Shown here in pieces: positions 8,017 through 14,695 of a stretch of 15,564 nt of DNA. The notes below the pieces were generated by a model, which saw nothing but the letters and a program-made list of their open reading frames with translations, was not told where the DNA came from and ran no database searches. The DNA comes from Cellvibrionales bacterium UBA2034 (lineage in GTDB: Bacteria > Pseudomonadota > Gammaproteobacteria > Pseudomonadales > UBA7239). The translations under genes and the position numbers were made by a program. The stretch lies in contig DDBK01000046.1 of assembly GCA_002333095.1 (NCBI GenBank), positions 1 to 15,564 of the forward strand, given 5' to 3'. Each line of letters begins with the position of its first letter. Positions within the stretch are counted from its first letter, which is position 1.

Positions 8017-8297
8017 AAGAAAACACGTTGGATATCATCAACAAACTGGGGCTGCATGCGAGAGCCGCATCAAAACTGACCACGTTATGTGCGCGATACA
8101 AAAGCAAGATCGTTTTTTGCAAACTGATCAACAATGAAAAAAAACAACCTGCAGACGGCAAGAGCATTATGGCGCTGATGCTACTGGCTGCAGGCAAAGG
8201 CTCGCAACTTCATGTCAGCTGTGAAGGCACTGATGAAGATGAAGCCCTCGCGGCTATCAGCGAGTTATTTGCCAACCGCTTTGACGAGGCAGAATAG
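8013..8297 (+). CDS. ptsO: Phosphocarrier protein NPr (HPr family, nitrogen PTS)
   Basis: A small cytoplasmic phosphotransfer protein that takes phosphate from EI-Ntr (PtsP) and passes it to EIIA-Ntr (PtsN), affecting potassium and nitrogen balance. The 94-residue product carries the phosphorylatable histidine H15 in GLHARAA (13-19). The second HPr signature is GKSIMALMLLAAGKG (49-63), where S51 corresponds roughly to the regulatory serine region. A few extra residues (about 37-48) lengthen the loop before it compared with E. coli NPr. I prefer NPr over sugar-PTS HPr because of its place behind rapZ, with a four-base ATGA overlap, and its NPr-like C-terminus EALAAISELFANRFDE. GGCGG at 8001-8005 is a plausible ribosome-binding site. 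Confidence 0.93.
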   Translation: MKENTLDIINKLGLHARAASKLTTLCARYKSKIVFCKLINNEKKQPADGKSIMALMLLAAGKGSQLHVSCEGTDEDEALAAISELFANRFDEAE

Positions 8298-8302
8298 CCC
8301 GG

Positions 8303-8318
8303 CGCGATTATAATCGCG
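8303..8318. repeat. Perfect 16-bp palindrome at the ptsO-dprA junction
   Basis: CGCGATTATAATCGCG reads the same on both strands. It starts five bases after the ptsO stop and contains the dprA stop codon (8308-8310 on the minus strand). Neither side has a T-run, so a classical bidirectional terminator is not supported. It may be a hairpin protecting 3' ends, a protein-binding site or chance. Confidence 0.5.
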
Positions 8319-9435
8319 TGTAGAATCCATGCTGTTGCACCACCACGCCTTCCATTTCCAGATCCATCAATGCTGCCGCAATAACATCCACTGGCAGCTG
8401 ACAACGATTTATCAATGCATCCAGTGTTACCGGCGCATGATCTATCAACCGGAACAAGCGCACAGCCTCCTCCGACAATGATGCCGTCTTGTTGCCCAGC
8501 GTATTGATCACTTCACATTCGCGCTGTTTGAATGCCAGCAAGCCAGCGAGTTCATCGACAATATCCTGTGTGGTTTCCACCAGTTTTGCGCCTTGCCGGA
8601 TCAATGCATGGCAGCCTCGGTGAAAAACAGAGCGCACAGAGCCTGGAAGTGCAAACACTTCACGCCCCTGCTCATTGGCATACCGGGCAGTAATTAATGA
8701 ACCGCTTTGCAAGCCGGCTTCAATTACCAGCGTCCCCAGACTGAGCCCGCTAATAATGCGATTACGGCGCGGGAAATTTTGTGCGGCTGGCGGGGATTGC
8801 GGGGCAAACTCACTGATGACAGTTCCGCCACTGGCGATAATGTCATCCGCCAGTTTTGTATGGCGGCGTGGATATGTTTCATCAATACCCGTTGCAATAA
8901 CAGCGATGGTCTTGCCTCCCGCATGGATTGCACCGCGGTGTGCTGCACCATCAATACCCAAAGCCAGACCACTGGTAATCGCCAAGCCATGCATAGCCAG
9001 CGCCATGGAAAATTCCTTCGCGAGATCAAGCCCTCCCGGAGATGCATTACGGCTTCCAACCAATGCCAACTGCGGCAAATGCAAATTACCTACCTCACCA
9101 CGCACATATAACAATGTGGGCGCAGAGTGTGTCTGCGCAAGCAATGCCGGGTAATCCTGGTCCTCTGCATGCACTATTACTGCTCCAGCCTCCAGGGATT
9201 TTTCAAGATCGCGCATGGCGTGTTGCCGCAATGCACTGTCGGCGCGCCCTTCACGATAATCCAGCCATAAAGTGGCCTGTTCATGCGCCAGGAGAGTGTG
9301 CAAAACTGCCGGTGACAATGAAAAAAGTGACTGCATACCACCCGCTTTTTCAAGCAGCATGCGCTGGGAAACCGGGCCAAGTTCCGGAATACGGTTAAGT
9401 GCAAGCCAGGGAATCAGTACCGAAATATCGTCCAT
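8308..9435 (-). CDS. dprA: DNA-processing protein DprA (Smf family)
   Basis: Binds incoming single-stranded DNA and loads RecA during natural transformation; widely conserved even where competence is unknown. The 375-residue product has an N-terminal helical region (1 to about 75) with IPELGPVSQ (16-24), a Rossmann-like core with GSRNAS (127-132), SGLALGIDGAAHRGA (155-169), ATGIDETYPRRH (181-192), NFPRRNRIISG (220-230) and SGSLITAR (244-251), and a C-terminal winged-helix domain (about 305-375). The ATG at 9435 has AGGA (9443-9446) seven bases upstream and gives the usual N-terminus; the frame is open further upstream without support. It lies 69 bases downstream of ubiI on the same strand with no evident terminator between, so it may be the last gene of that operon. 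Its end converges with ptsO. Confidence 0.95.
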   Translation of the reverse strand: MDDISVLIPWLALNRIPELGPVSQRMLLEKAGGMQSLFSLSPAVLHTLLAHEQATLWLDYREGRADSALRQHAMRDLEKSLEAGAVIVHAEDQDYPALLAQTHSAPTLLYVRGEVGNLHLPQLALVGSRNASPGGLDLAKEFSMALAMHGLAITSGLALGIDGAAHRGAIHAGGKTIAVIATGIDETYPRRHTKLADDIIASGGTVISEFAPQSPPAAQNFPRRNRIISGLSLGTLVIEAGLQSGSLITARYANEQGREVFALPGSVRSVFHRGCHALIRQGAKLVETTQDIVDELAGLLAFKQRECEVINTLGNKTASLSEEAVRLFRLIDHAPVTLDALINRCQLPVDVIAAALMDLEMEGVVVQQHGFYTRL

Positions 9436-9504
9436 AATAAAATCCTTTCCGCTCATCCTTGAGTCGCGACAGTTTAACAAAATAAAACAATAAGCTCATC
9501 CCGC

Positions 9505-10707
9505 TTATAAACCCATCGCACCACGCATAATTTTTCTCTTCACCGCAGGTAGCGCGTCTATTCCACGCATACCTGTATTGCGCAACCAGCGCAAAGGTAA
9601 TTCTCGGCGCGCGAACAGGCGCTGGAACAATTCCATCGTGGCAGTCATGGATAAATTGTCGCCACGCCGACGACGCTGATAGCGCTTCAGCACAACCGGA
9701 TGTGCCAGCGGCAATTGCCGTGTCATTGCATCGAGCAACTCCTCTGCCAACACTTTGACATCCATAAAACCGAGATTCACACCCTGACCCGCCAGCGGAT
9801 GAATCGTGTGCGCAGAATCACCGATCAACACCACGCGCCCCTGATGATACGCGCGGGCATGACGTTGCCGCAATGGAAAACCAGAACGGCCGCGCACCTC
9901 GATGATATCCCCGAGTTTGTGTTCGAATGCATTTCCCAATTGTGCCGCAAACTCTGTTTGTGACATTTCCAATAGCGACTGCGCGCAGTCAGGCGCAGTT
10001 GACCAGACAATCGAACTCCAGTGCTCATCGCCACTGTTATCACGCAATGGCAAGAAAGCGAGAGGACCACTCGCCATAAAACGCTGGCGAGCTGTGCGCT
10101 CGTGTGTGTGTGCTGTTCTGACGGTTGCCACAACAGCCGTATGGCCATAATCCCATTCAACCGTCTTGATTCCAGCCAATGTACGCAATGCAGATTGCGC
10201 TCCATCCGCAGCGATCACCAGCTGGCAATGCACCGTATTGCCGCTTTGCAACACCAACTCACACTGGGGTGCTTTCTCGTCATCATGCAGGCCGGTTACA
10301 GTATCCGGGCACAAGCAATTTACATTGGAAGCGTTCTGCAGGCGCTGCTGCAATGCAGCTACAACAAGACTATTCTCGACAATGTAGCCAAGGGCTGGCT
10401 GCTGCACTTCCGCTGCATCAAAACAGACTTGCGCCGTACCTTCTGCATCCCACACCTGCATGCGCTCAAATGGAGACACGCGTTGTGCGAGAATAAATTT
10501 CCATGCGCCGAGTTGCTCCAGAAACTGCTGCGAGGCCGCGCTTAGCGCGACAACGCGCGGATCAAAAAATGCATCCGGTTTAAACGGCTTGTGCTCTGTA
10601 TTATCAATAAGAACGATACGACAGGCGGAATCTGCCAACGCACAGGCCAGCGCACTTCCCGCCATTCCACCACCAACAATAGCGATATCACATTCAATCC
10701 TGTTCAT
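9505..10707 (-). CDS. ubiI: FAD-dependent ubiquinone biosynthesis hydroxylase, UbiI/VisC-like
   Basis: A flavoprotein monooxygenase of the UbiH/UbiF/VisC/COQ6 family. In E. coli, UbiI adds the hydroxyl at C5 of the prenylphenol ring. The 400-residue product has the FAD-binding GGGMAGSALA (12-21), IAADGAQSALR (165-175) and GDSAHTIHPLAGQGVNLG (296-313), typical of the family. The symbol rests on position, because it directly follows ubiH as visC does in the pepP-ubiH-visC order; sequence alone does not exclude C6-type (UbiF) or broader activity. The start overlaps the ubiH stop as ATGA. Arginine-rich KRYQRRRRGD (341-350) near the C-terminus is usual for the family. The cytoplasmic enzyme probably acts in the soluble Ubi complex. 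Confidence 0.88.
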   Translation of the reverse strand: MNRIECDIAIVGGGMAGSALACALADSACRIVLIDNTEHKPFKPDAFFDPRVVALSAASQQFLEQLGAWKFILAQRVSPFERMQVWDAEGTAQVCFDAAEVQQPALGYIVENSLVVAALQQRLQNASNVNCLCPDTVTGLHDDEKAPQCELVLQSGNTVHCQLVIAADGAQSALRTLAGIKTVEWDYGHTAVVATVRTAHTHERTARQRFMASGPLAFLPLRDNSGDEHWSSIVWSTAPDCAQSLLEMSQTEFAAQLGNAFEHKLGDIIEVRGRSGFPLRQRHARAYHQGRVVLIGDSAHTIHPLAGQGVNLGFMDVKVLAEELLDAMTRQLPLAHPVVLKRYQRRRRGDNLSMTATMELFQRLFARRELPLRWLRNTGMRGIDALPAVKRKIMRGAMGL

Positions 10708-11921
10708 AATCCGGTAGCCTCACGCGCAAACCATTCGCGCGCGCCTGGCAAGAAATCAAGCCCCAGCAAAGCAGCGCTGCGCAACAACATCTGCGGGCGA
10801 TCCCGATTAGAAAACAGGCGCGGCAACCAGTCGCTGGCTGTAACAGTTTTCTGCTGATCCCACTGCTGCCTGGCCACATACTGCTGTAAGACAGCAACAT
10901 CCCCGATGTCACCGCCTTTCATCACCACCGGCTTCAATGTTTCAACCAGCCCCATGCAATCACGCATAATCAGGTTAAATCCCTGCCCCGCTACCGGATG
11001 CAAATGGTGCGCAGCACTGCCCATCAGCACAATGCGTGAACGCACCTGCTCCCTGGCCTGGATCAGTGACAATGGATAACAGTAACGCGCGCCCACCGAT
11101 AACAATTTTCCACAACGGCCACCGATCCGTTGCTGCGCCCGCAAAAGAAATCCGGATTCCGGCAGCTGCATCACTGCCTGGATTTCACTGTCTGGCAGCG
11201 TCCAGATCAGGGCAGCTCGATGCTGCTGTTCATGATCTTGTAACGGCAACAAAGCGACCGGTCCTGTATCGGTAAAACGCTCATACGCAATACCATGATG
11301 AGGCAATTCAGTTACGACATTCGCCACCAGCGCATGCTGGTCATAAGGAATATCATCCGAAGCGATACCTAATTGTTGGCGCAATGCAGATTGCGCACCA
11401 TCCGCCACAATCACCAGCTTTGCATCCAACGAAACATTTGCAGCATTGTTTATCATCAACGTTGCACAGTCGCGGGACAAGGTAACGCTAGTCACCTGCG
11501 CAGGACTGATGGTGCGAATGCGTGATGATTGCGCCAGAACGGCTTCCAACAATGCATTACCCAGCAGACGGTTCTCTATGACATAACCCAATGCAGGCAA
11601 CCCGGTATCTTCAGCACGCATCAACATACCCAGCGGCCTGCTACGCTCAGACACATGCACCTGTAAAATAGGTGCTACTTGATGCTGGAGTTGTTGCCAT
11701 AAACCCAGTTGCACAAGAATTTGTTGTGTACTGCATGACAACGCCGTGGATCGCGCATCAAAACTGGGAACCTTCAAATCATCCTGGCTAGCCACTTGAA
11801 TGGCGTGCTGTTCAATCAATGCAATCGACGCTGCTGGCAATTGCTGCGCCAATAGCAATGCAAGGCCAGCACCAGCCATACCGCCACCGACAATAGCTAC
11901 ATCAATCGCCAATGCATTCAT
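10704..11921 (-). CDS. ubiH: 2-octaprenyl-6-methoxyphenol hydroxylase (UbiH)
   Basis: A flavoprotein monooxygenase that in E. coli adds the C1 hydroxyl group in ubiquinone synthesis. The 405-residue product has the FAD motif GGGMAGAGLA (12-21), SFDARSTALS (53-62), VADGAQSALR (172-181) and GSAAHHLHPVAGQGFNL (301-317). The family-typical GD pair at the last motif is GS here; as I recall, E. coli UbiH also departs (GN), so this supports UbiH rather than a defect. It lies between pepP and ubiI and overlaps both by four bases (ATGA at each end), so translation of the three is probably coupled. It is a paralogue of the following ubiI. Confidence 0.93.
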   Translation of the reverse strand: MNALAIDVAIVGGGMAGAGLALLLAQQLPAASIALIEQHAIQVASQDDLKVPSFDARSTALSCSTQQILVQLGLWQQLQHQVAPILQVHVSERSRPLGMLMRAEDTGLPALGYVIENRLLGNALLEAVLAQSSRIRTISPAQVTSVTLSRDCATLMINNAANVSLDAKLVIVADGAQSALRQQLGIASDDIPYDQHALVANVVTELPHHGIAYERFTDTGPVALLPLQDHEQQHRAALIWTLPDSEIQAVMQLPESGFLLRAQQRIGGRCGKLLSVGARYCYPLSLIQAREQVRSRIVLMGSAAHHLHPVAGQGFNLIMRDCMGLVETLKPVVMKGGDIGDVAVLQQYVARQQWDQQKTVTASDWLPRLFSNRDRPQMLLRSAALLGLDFLPGAREWFAREATGL

Positions 11922-13315
11922 GCTTTTTTCTTATGTCCCGCTTTTTCTTTTCCTTTCTTTCTGGCGGCTTCCATCTCTGCTGGCAAGTGCGGATGCTGCA
12001 ATGCCATCCATGACTCGATTTCTTCGACCGTTTTTGGTGCCAATGCCGTCAATACCTGATTGCCATCCCTGGTCACTACTACATCATCTTCAATGCGAAT
12101 GCCGATACCGCGCCACTTCTTGTCTACCTTCTTGTTATGCGGTGACACGTAAATACCAGGCTCAACAGTCAGCACCATGCCGGGTTCAAACAGACGCCAT
12201 TCACCACCGCATTTATAATCGCCCACATCATGCACATCCATGCCCAACCAATGGCCGGCCCGGTGCATATAGAAATCCCGGTATGCCCCTTTCTTGATCA
12301 AGGCACTTACTTTGCCTTTCAGCAATCCAAGCTGCACCAGACCTTCTGTAATCACCTGCACAGTGATGTCGTGTGGCTCATTCCAGTGATTGCCGGGCTT
12401 GATTACGTTGATCGCTGCAAGCTGCGCTTTCAACACCAGTTCATACAATGCTTTTTGCTCACGTGAAAATTTCCCGTTTACAGGGAATGTCCGGGTGATA
12501 TCTGACGCGTAATGATCCAGCTCACAACCGGCATCAATCAGCACCAGATCTCCATCACATAACACATCACGATTTTCTACGTAATGCAGGATGCAGCCAT
12601 TGTCACCGCCACCAACAATCGATGGATAAGCTGGAAAACGCGCACCATTTCTGGCAAAGGCATGCAGCAACTCCGCCTCCAGTTGATATTCCATCATGCC
12701 CGGCTTGCATATGGCCATTGTGCGGCGATGGGCTTTTGCAGAGATTTCACCCGCACGCTGCATCAACTGGATTTCTTGCGCACTTTTAAATAACCGCAAC
12801 TCATGCAAGAAGTGGTTCAAGTCCAGAAATTCCCCCGGAGGAATTGCACCGGAACGCACTTTATTACGAATGGTATTGACCCACTCCATAACATGGCGAT
12901 CAAATTCACTATCACGTCCCATCGCATAGTAAACACGCTCACGACCTTCTAACAGGCCAGGCAGTATTTCATCCAGATCATCAACGGGAAATGCATCATC
13001 CGCACCATAATCCTTGCAAGCGCCTTCCGGGCCAGCGCGATACCCGTCCCATAACTCACGCTCAGGGTCGCGATCACGACAAAACATGACGAACGCACCG
13101 TGCTCCCTGCCAGGAATCAATACGGCGACTGCATCAGGCTCATTCAATCCCGTCAGATAATAAAAATCACTGTCTTGCCTGAAAGGGAAATGCGTATCGT
13201 TGTTACGGATAATTTCATGCGCTGATGGAATGATAGCGATGCTATTCGGCTCCATCATTTCCATCAAGCGGGAACGGCGCGCTGCAAATTCCTTACGGGG
13301 AAGCAGTGACTTCAT
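11918..13315 (-). CDS. pepP: Xaa-Pro aminopeptidase (aminopeptidase P)
   Basis: A metallopeptidase (M24B) that removes N-terminal residues preceding proline. The 465-residue product has an N-terminal AMP_N domain (about 1-140) and a pita-bread catalytic domain. The five metal ligands are D261 (LIDAG), D272 (SDITRT), H355 (HRAGHWLGMDVHD), E385 (TVEPGIY) and E409 (IRIEDD), nearly the positions in E. coli (260, 271, 354, 383, 406). After about residue 440 there is a lysine-rich tail ending in KKGKEKAGHKKKA, some 25 residues beyond the E. coli length. The ATG at 13315 overlaps the ygfB stop as ATGA and aligns with the family start; the extension open upstream is not supported. The gene lies in the conserved ygfB-pepP-ubiH-ubiI order. 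Confidence 0.95.
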   Translation of the reverse strand: MKSLLPRKEFAARRSRLMEMMEPNSIAIIPSAHEIIRNNDTHFPFRQDSDFYYLTGLNEPDAVAVLIPGREHGAFVMFCRDRDPERELWDGYRAGPEGACKDYGADDAFPVDDLDEILPGLLEGRERVYYAMGRDSEFDRHVMEWVNTIRNKVRSGAIPPGEFLDLNHFLHELRLFKSAQEIQLMQRAGEISAKAHRRTMAICKPGMMEYQLEAELLHAFARNGARFPAYPSIVGGGDNGCILHYVENRDVLCDGDLVLIDAGCELDHYASDITRTFPVNGKFSREQKALYELVLKAQLAAINVIKPGNHWNEPHDITVQVITEGLVQLGLLKGKVSALIKKGAYRDFYMHRAGHWLGMDVHDVGDYKCGGEWRLFEPGMVLTVEPGIYVSPHNKKVDKKWRGIGIRIEDDVVVTRDGNQVLTALAPKTVEEIESWMALQHPHLPAEMEAARKKGKEKAGHKKKA

Positions 13316-13908
13316 GCATGACCTTCCAGAATATTTGCCTGCCCGGCATTTTTTTCCTGGCAACTATCGCGATACAGATCCATAGCAGCCAATCGCACGT
13401 ATTCACACAACTCGATAAAATCACGTTCGTTGCTATCGGCATTTTCAGGATTGTTCAACTCGGAACGGTTGCGATCTGTCTGCTCCTCCGATTCACCATC
13501 ATCAATCTGGCTGATAGCAGCAATATCATTGAGGACTTCACGATCGTCTTCCGACAATTCACGCGTCACCGCAACAAAACCGCACACAAAACTTTCACTC
13601 CAGCGCGCAAGGGCTTGCGCACGCACTGACAAGAACTCTTCACTATCCGGCAACAACAACTGGAATCCCAATTCACCGTCAGCAAGATCACGCGCTACCA
13701 ATGTTTGCAGCGCAGACATTGCATCACGATGTTCATCCAGCTCGGCGCCATCGAGGCATTCTGACAAATGCTCCAGCCAGATGGCATGGCCAGGATCAAT
13801 GCCGGCACAGGCCAAACCGGTGATCGTGCCATGCAGCGCATCCGCCGCCATGGGTAGCTGCAATTCCTGTAGCCGGGCACTCAATTGTTCATGGGTAATC
13901 GTCGCCAC
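13312..13908 (-). CDS. ygfB: UPF0149 family protein YgfB
   Basis: A 198-residue all-helical, acidic protein of the YgfB/YecA family (UPF0149). It has no catalytic motif. In Pseudomonas aeruginosa, YgfB has been connected with repression of the ampDh3 peptidoglycan amidase gene and so with beta-lactam resistance; the role here is unknown. The family pattern is visible: TGLACAGI early, WSESFVCGF in the middle, and RDFIELCEYVRLAAMDLY near the C-terminus. The start is a GTG (13906-13908) with AAGAGG (13914-13919) five bases ahead. It is the first gene of the minus-strand operon and its stop overlaps the pepP start. The 212 bases between it and the divergent coiled-coil gene show no convincing minus-strand promoter by eye. 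Confidence 0.92.
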   Translation of the reverse strand: MATITHEQLSARLQELQLPMAADALHGTITGLACAGIDPGHAIWLEHLSECLDGAELDEHRDAMSALQTLVARDLADGELGFQLLLPDSEEFLSVRAQALARWSESFVCGFVAVTRELSEDDREVLNDIAAISQIDDGESEEQTDRNRSELNNPENADSNERDFIELCEYVRLAAMDLYRDSCQEKNAGQANILEGHA

Positions 13909-14058
13909 ACGGGCCTCTTTTTAAAGCAGAAAATAGCGCGCCATGCTACCACCCGCCCCCGACTTCTGCACGGATGCATCCGCCGTGGCCAGCCTGCATC
14001 CGGCCTGAAAAACCTTGCGCATCAGCAGGTTGCAGCGCTAAGTTCACAATTTCCTTCA

Positions 14059-14088
14059 TTGACCATTTGCCATCTGCTCACTTATAGT
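14059..14088 (+). promoter_or_regulatory. Sigma-70 promoter for the coiled-coil gene and zapA
   Basis: TTGACC (14059-14064, five of six), an 18-base spacer, then TATAGT (14083-14088, five of six). Transcription would start near 14095, giving a leader of about 26 bases. It lies in the ygfB divergent region. Confidence 0.6.
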
Positions 14089-14120
14089 ACCTTGTCAAAT
14101 CCACCGCCGGGCCGTGGTCA

Positions 14121-14357
14121 ATGAGCGCAGAACAATTCAGGGCACTTGAACACCAGGTAGATCAGCTGATCTACCGTTGCCATCAGCTGGAGCAGGAGAA
14201 CCGTACGCTGCGCAGCCAGGAAAACACCTGGCGCAAGGAGCGCACCCGGCTGATCGAGAAAAACGAGCTGGCTCGCACACGCGTCGAAGCGATGATTCAC
14301 CGGCTGAAAGCACTGGAGCAGGAATACGGCTCTGGCATCACCCAAGATACCCCATAA
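14121..14357 (+). CDS. Small coiled-coil protein upstream of zapA (TIGR02449-like)
   Basis: A 78-residue protein predicted to be almost wholly one coiled coil. Heptad core residues occur every seven positions without a break: L9, L16, L23, L30, W37, L44, A51, M58, L65. The alternate core positions include V13, C20, N27, N48, V55 and L62; the buried asparagines are typical of parallel dimers. It has no signal peptide or membrane segment. It resembles the conserved hypothetical family that I recall lying beside zapA in Gammaproteobacteria (TIGR02449), and its size and form recall ZapB, which binds ZapA at the division ring; that function is inference. The stop (14355-14357) touches the zapA ribosome-binding site, so the pair is probably one operon. 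The coding sequence contains a perfect 20-bp palindrome. Confidence 0.85.
   Translation: MSAEQFRALEHQVDQLIYRCHQLEQENRTLRSQENTWRKERTRLIEKNELARTRVEAMIHRLKALEQEYGSGITQDTP
14156..14175. repeat. Perfect 20-bp palindrome inside the coiled-coil gene
   Basis: GGTAGATCAGCTGATCTACC is identical on both strands and starts 35 bases after the ATG, covering the codons for about VDQLIYR. It holds two GATC sites placed symmetrically. As RNA it can form an eight-base-pair stem with an AGCU loop about 60 bases into the transcript. By a simple random model such a site is expected about once in a million positions. Confidence 0.9.
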
Positions 14358-14369
14358 GAGGAAGCCGAG

Positions 14370-14669
14370 ATGAGCACACCGTCTACCGTGCGCTTGCGCA
14401 TCCTTGATAACGATTACCAGGTGGCGTGTCCGCCGGAAGAAAAAGAAGGGCTGCTGAATGCCGCCCGCTATCTGGATGAAAAAATGCGTGCCATCCGTTC
14501 TGGTGGAAACGTTATCGGCACAGAGCGCATTGCTGTGATGGTCGGGCTAAACGTTGCCCATGAACTGCTGCAGCAAAGCGGACGCAGCGTGGGCGATGAT
14601 CGTGAGTTGCAACGACTCAGCGACAAGATTGCCCATGCACTGGGCAACCAGTCACAACTGGAGCTGTAA
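14370..14669 (+). CDS. zapA: Cell division protein ZapA
   Basis: Binds FtsZ filaments and bundles them, stabilising the Z ring at mid-cell. The 99-residue product (E. coli about 109) has an N-terminal globular part (1 to about 50) with VRLRILDNDYQVACP (7-21) and LLNAARYLDEKMRAIR (28-43), then IGTERIAVMVGLNVAHELL (49-67), which begins the long dimer and tetramer helix. AGAGGA (14357-14362), which starts within the stop codon of the upstream gene, is a strong ribosome-binding site seven bases before the ATG. It converges with dolP, with 26 bases between stops. The 6S RNA gene and the 5-formyltetrahydrofolate cyclo-ligase gene that often follow zapA in Gammaproteobacteria are absent here. Confidence 0.95.
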   Translation: MSTPSTVRLRILDNDYQVACPPEEKEGLLNAARYLDEKMRAIRSGGNVIGTERIAVMVGLNVAHELLQQSGRSVGDDRELQRLSDKIAHALGNQSQLEL

Positions 14670-14680
14670 CAGCCCCGGTT
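14656..14680. repeat. Imperfect dyad across the zapA stop
   Basis: AACTGGAGCTGT (14656-14667) and ACAGCCCCGGTT (14669-14680) are inverted repeats around one base, with one A-C mismatch and one position that becomes a G-U pair in RNA. It lies at the zapA-dolP convergence. No T-run follows, so its role as a terminator is doubtful. Confidence 0.4.
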
Positions 14681-14695
14681 CCAGCCACGCCAGAA

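Noticed and set aside
10021..10545. Plus-strand frame of 174 codons opposite ubiI
   Set aside because: Overlaps a well-supported flavoprotein gene; the translation is rich in Cys, His and Arg with no domain.
13316..13363. Upstream extension of the pepP frame
   Set aside because: It lies inside ygfB; the ATGA overlap at 13315 and the family N-terminus support the shorter protein.
13971..13982. 12-bp palindrome CGGATGCATCCG between ygfB and the coiled-coil gene
   Set aside because: Several 12-bp palindromes are expected by chance in a window this size, and no partner copy or promoter overlap was seen.
14092..14097. Perfect minus-strand TTGACA in the ygfB upstream region
   Set aside because: No acceptable -10 lies 16-18 bases downstream; the nearby TATAAG is only about seven bases away.
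13909..14120. 6S RNA or another RNA gene in the ygfB divergent spacer
   Set aside because: The 212 bases show no long closing stem or central bubble like 6S RNA, and a good promoter for the next gene accounts for part of the space.
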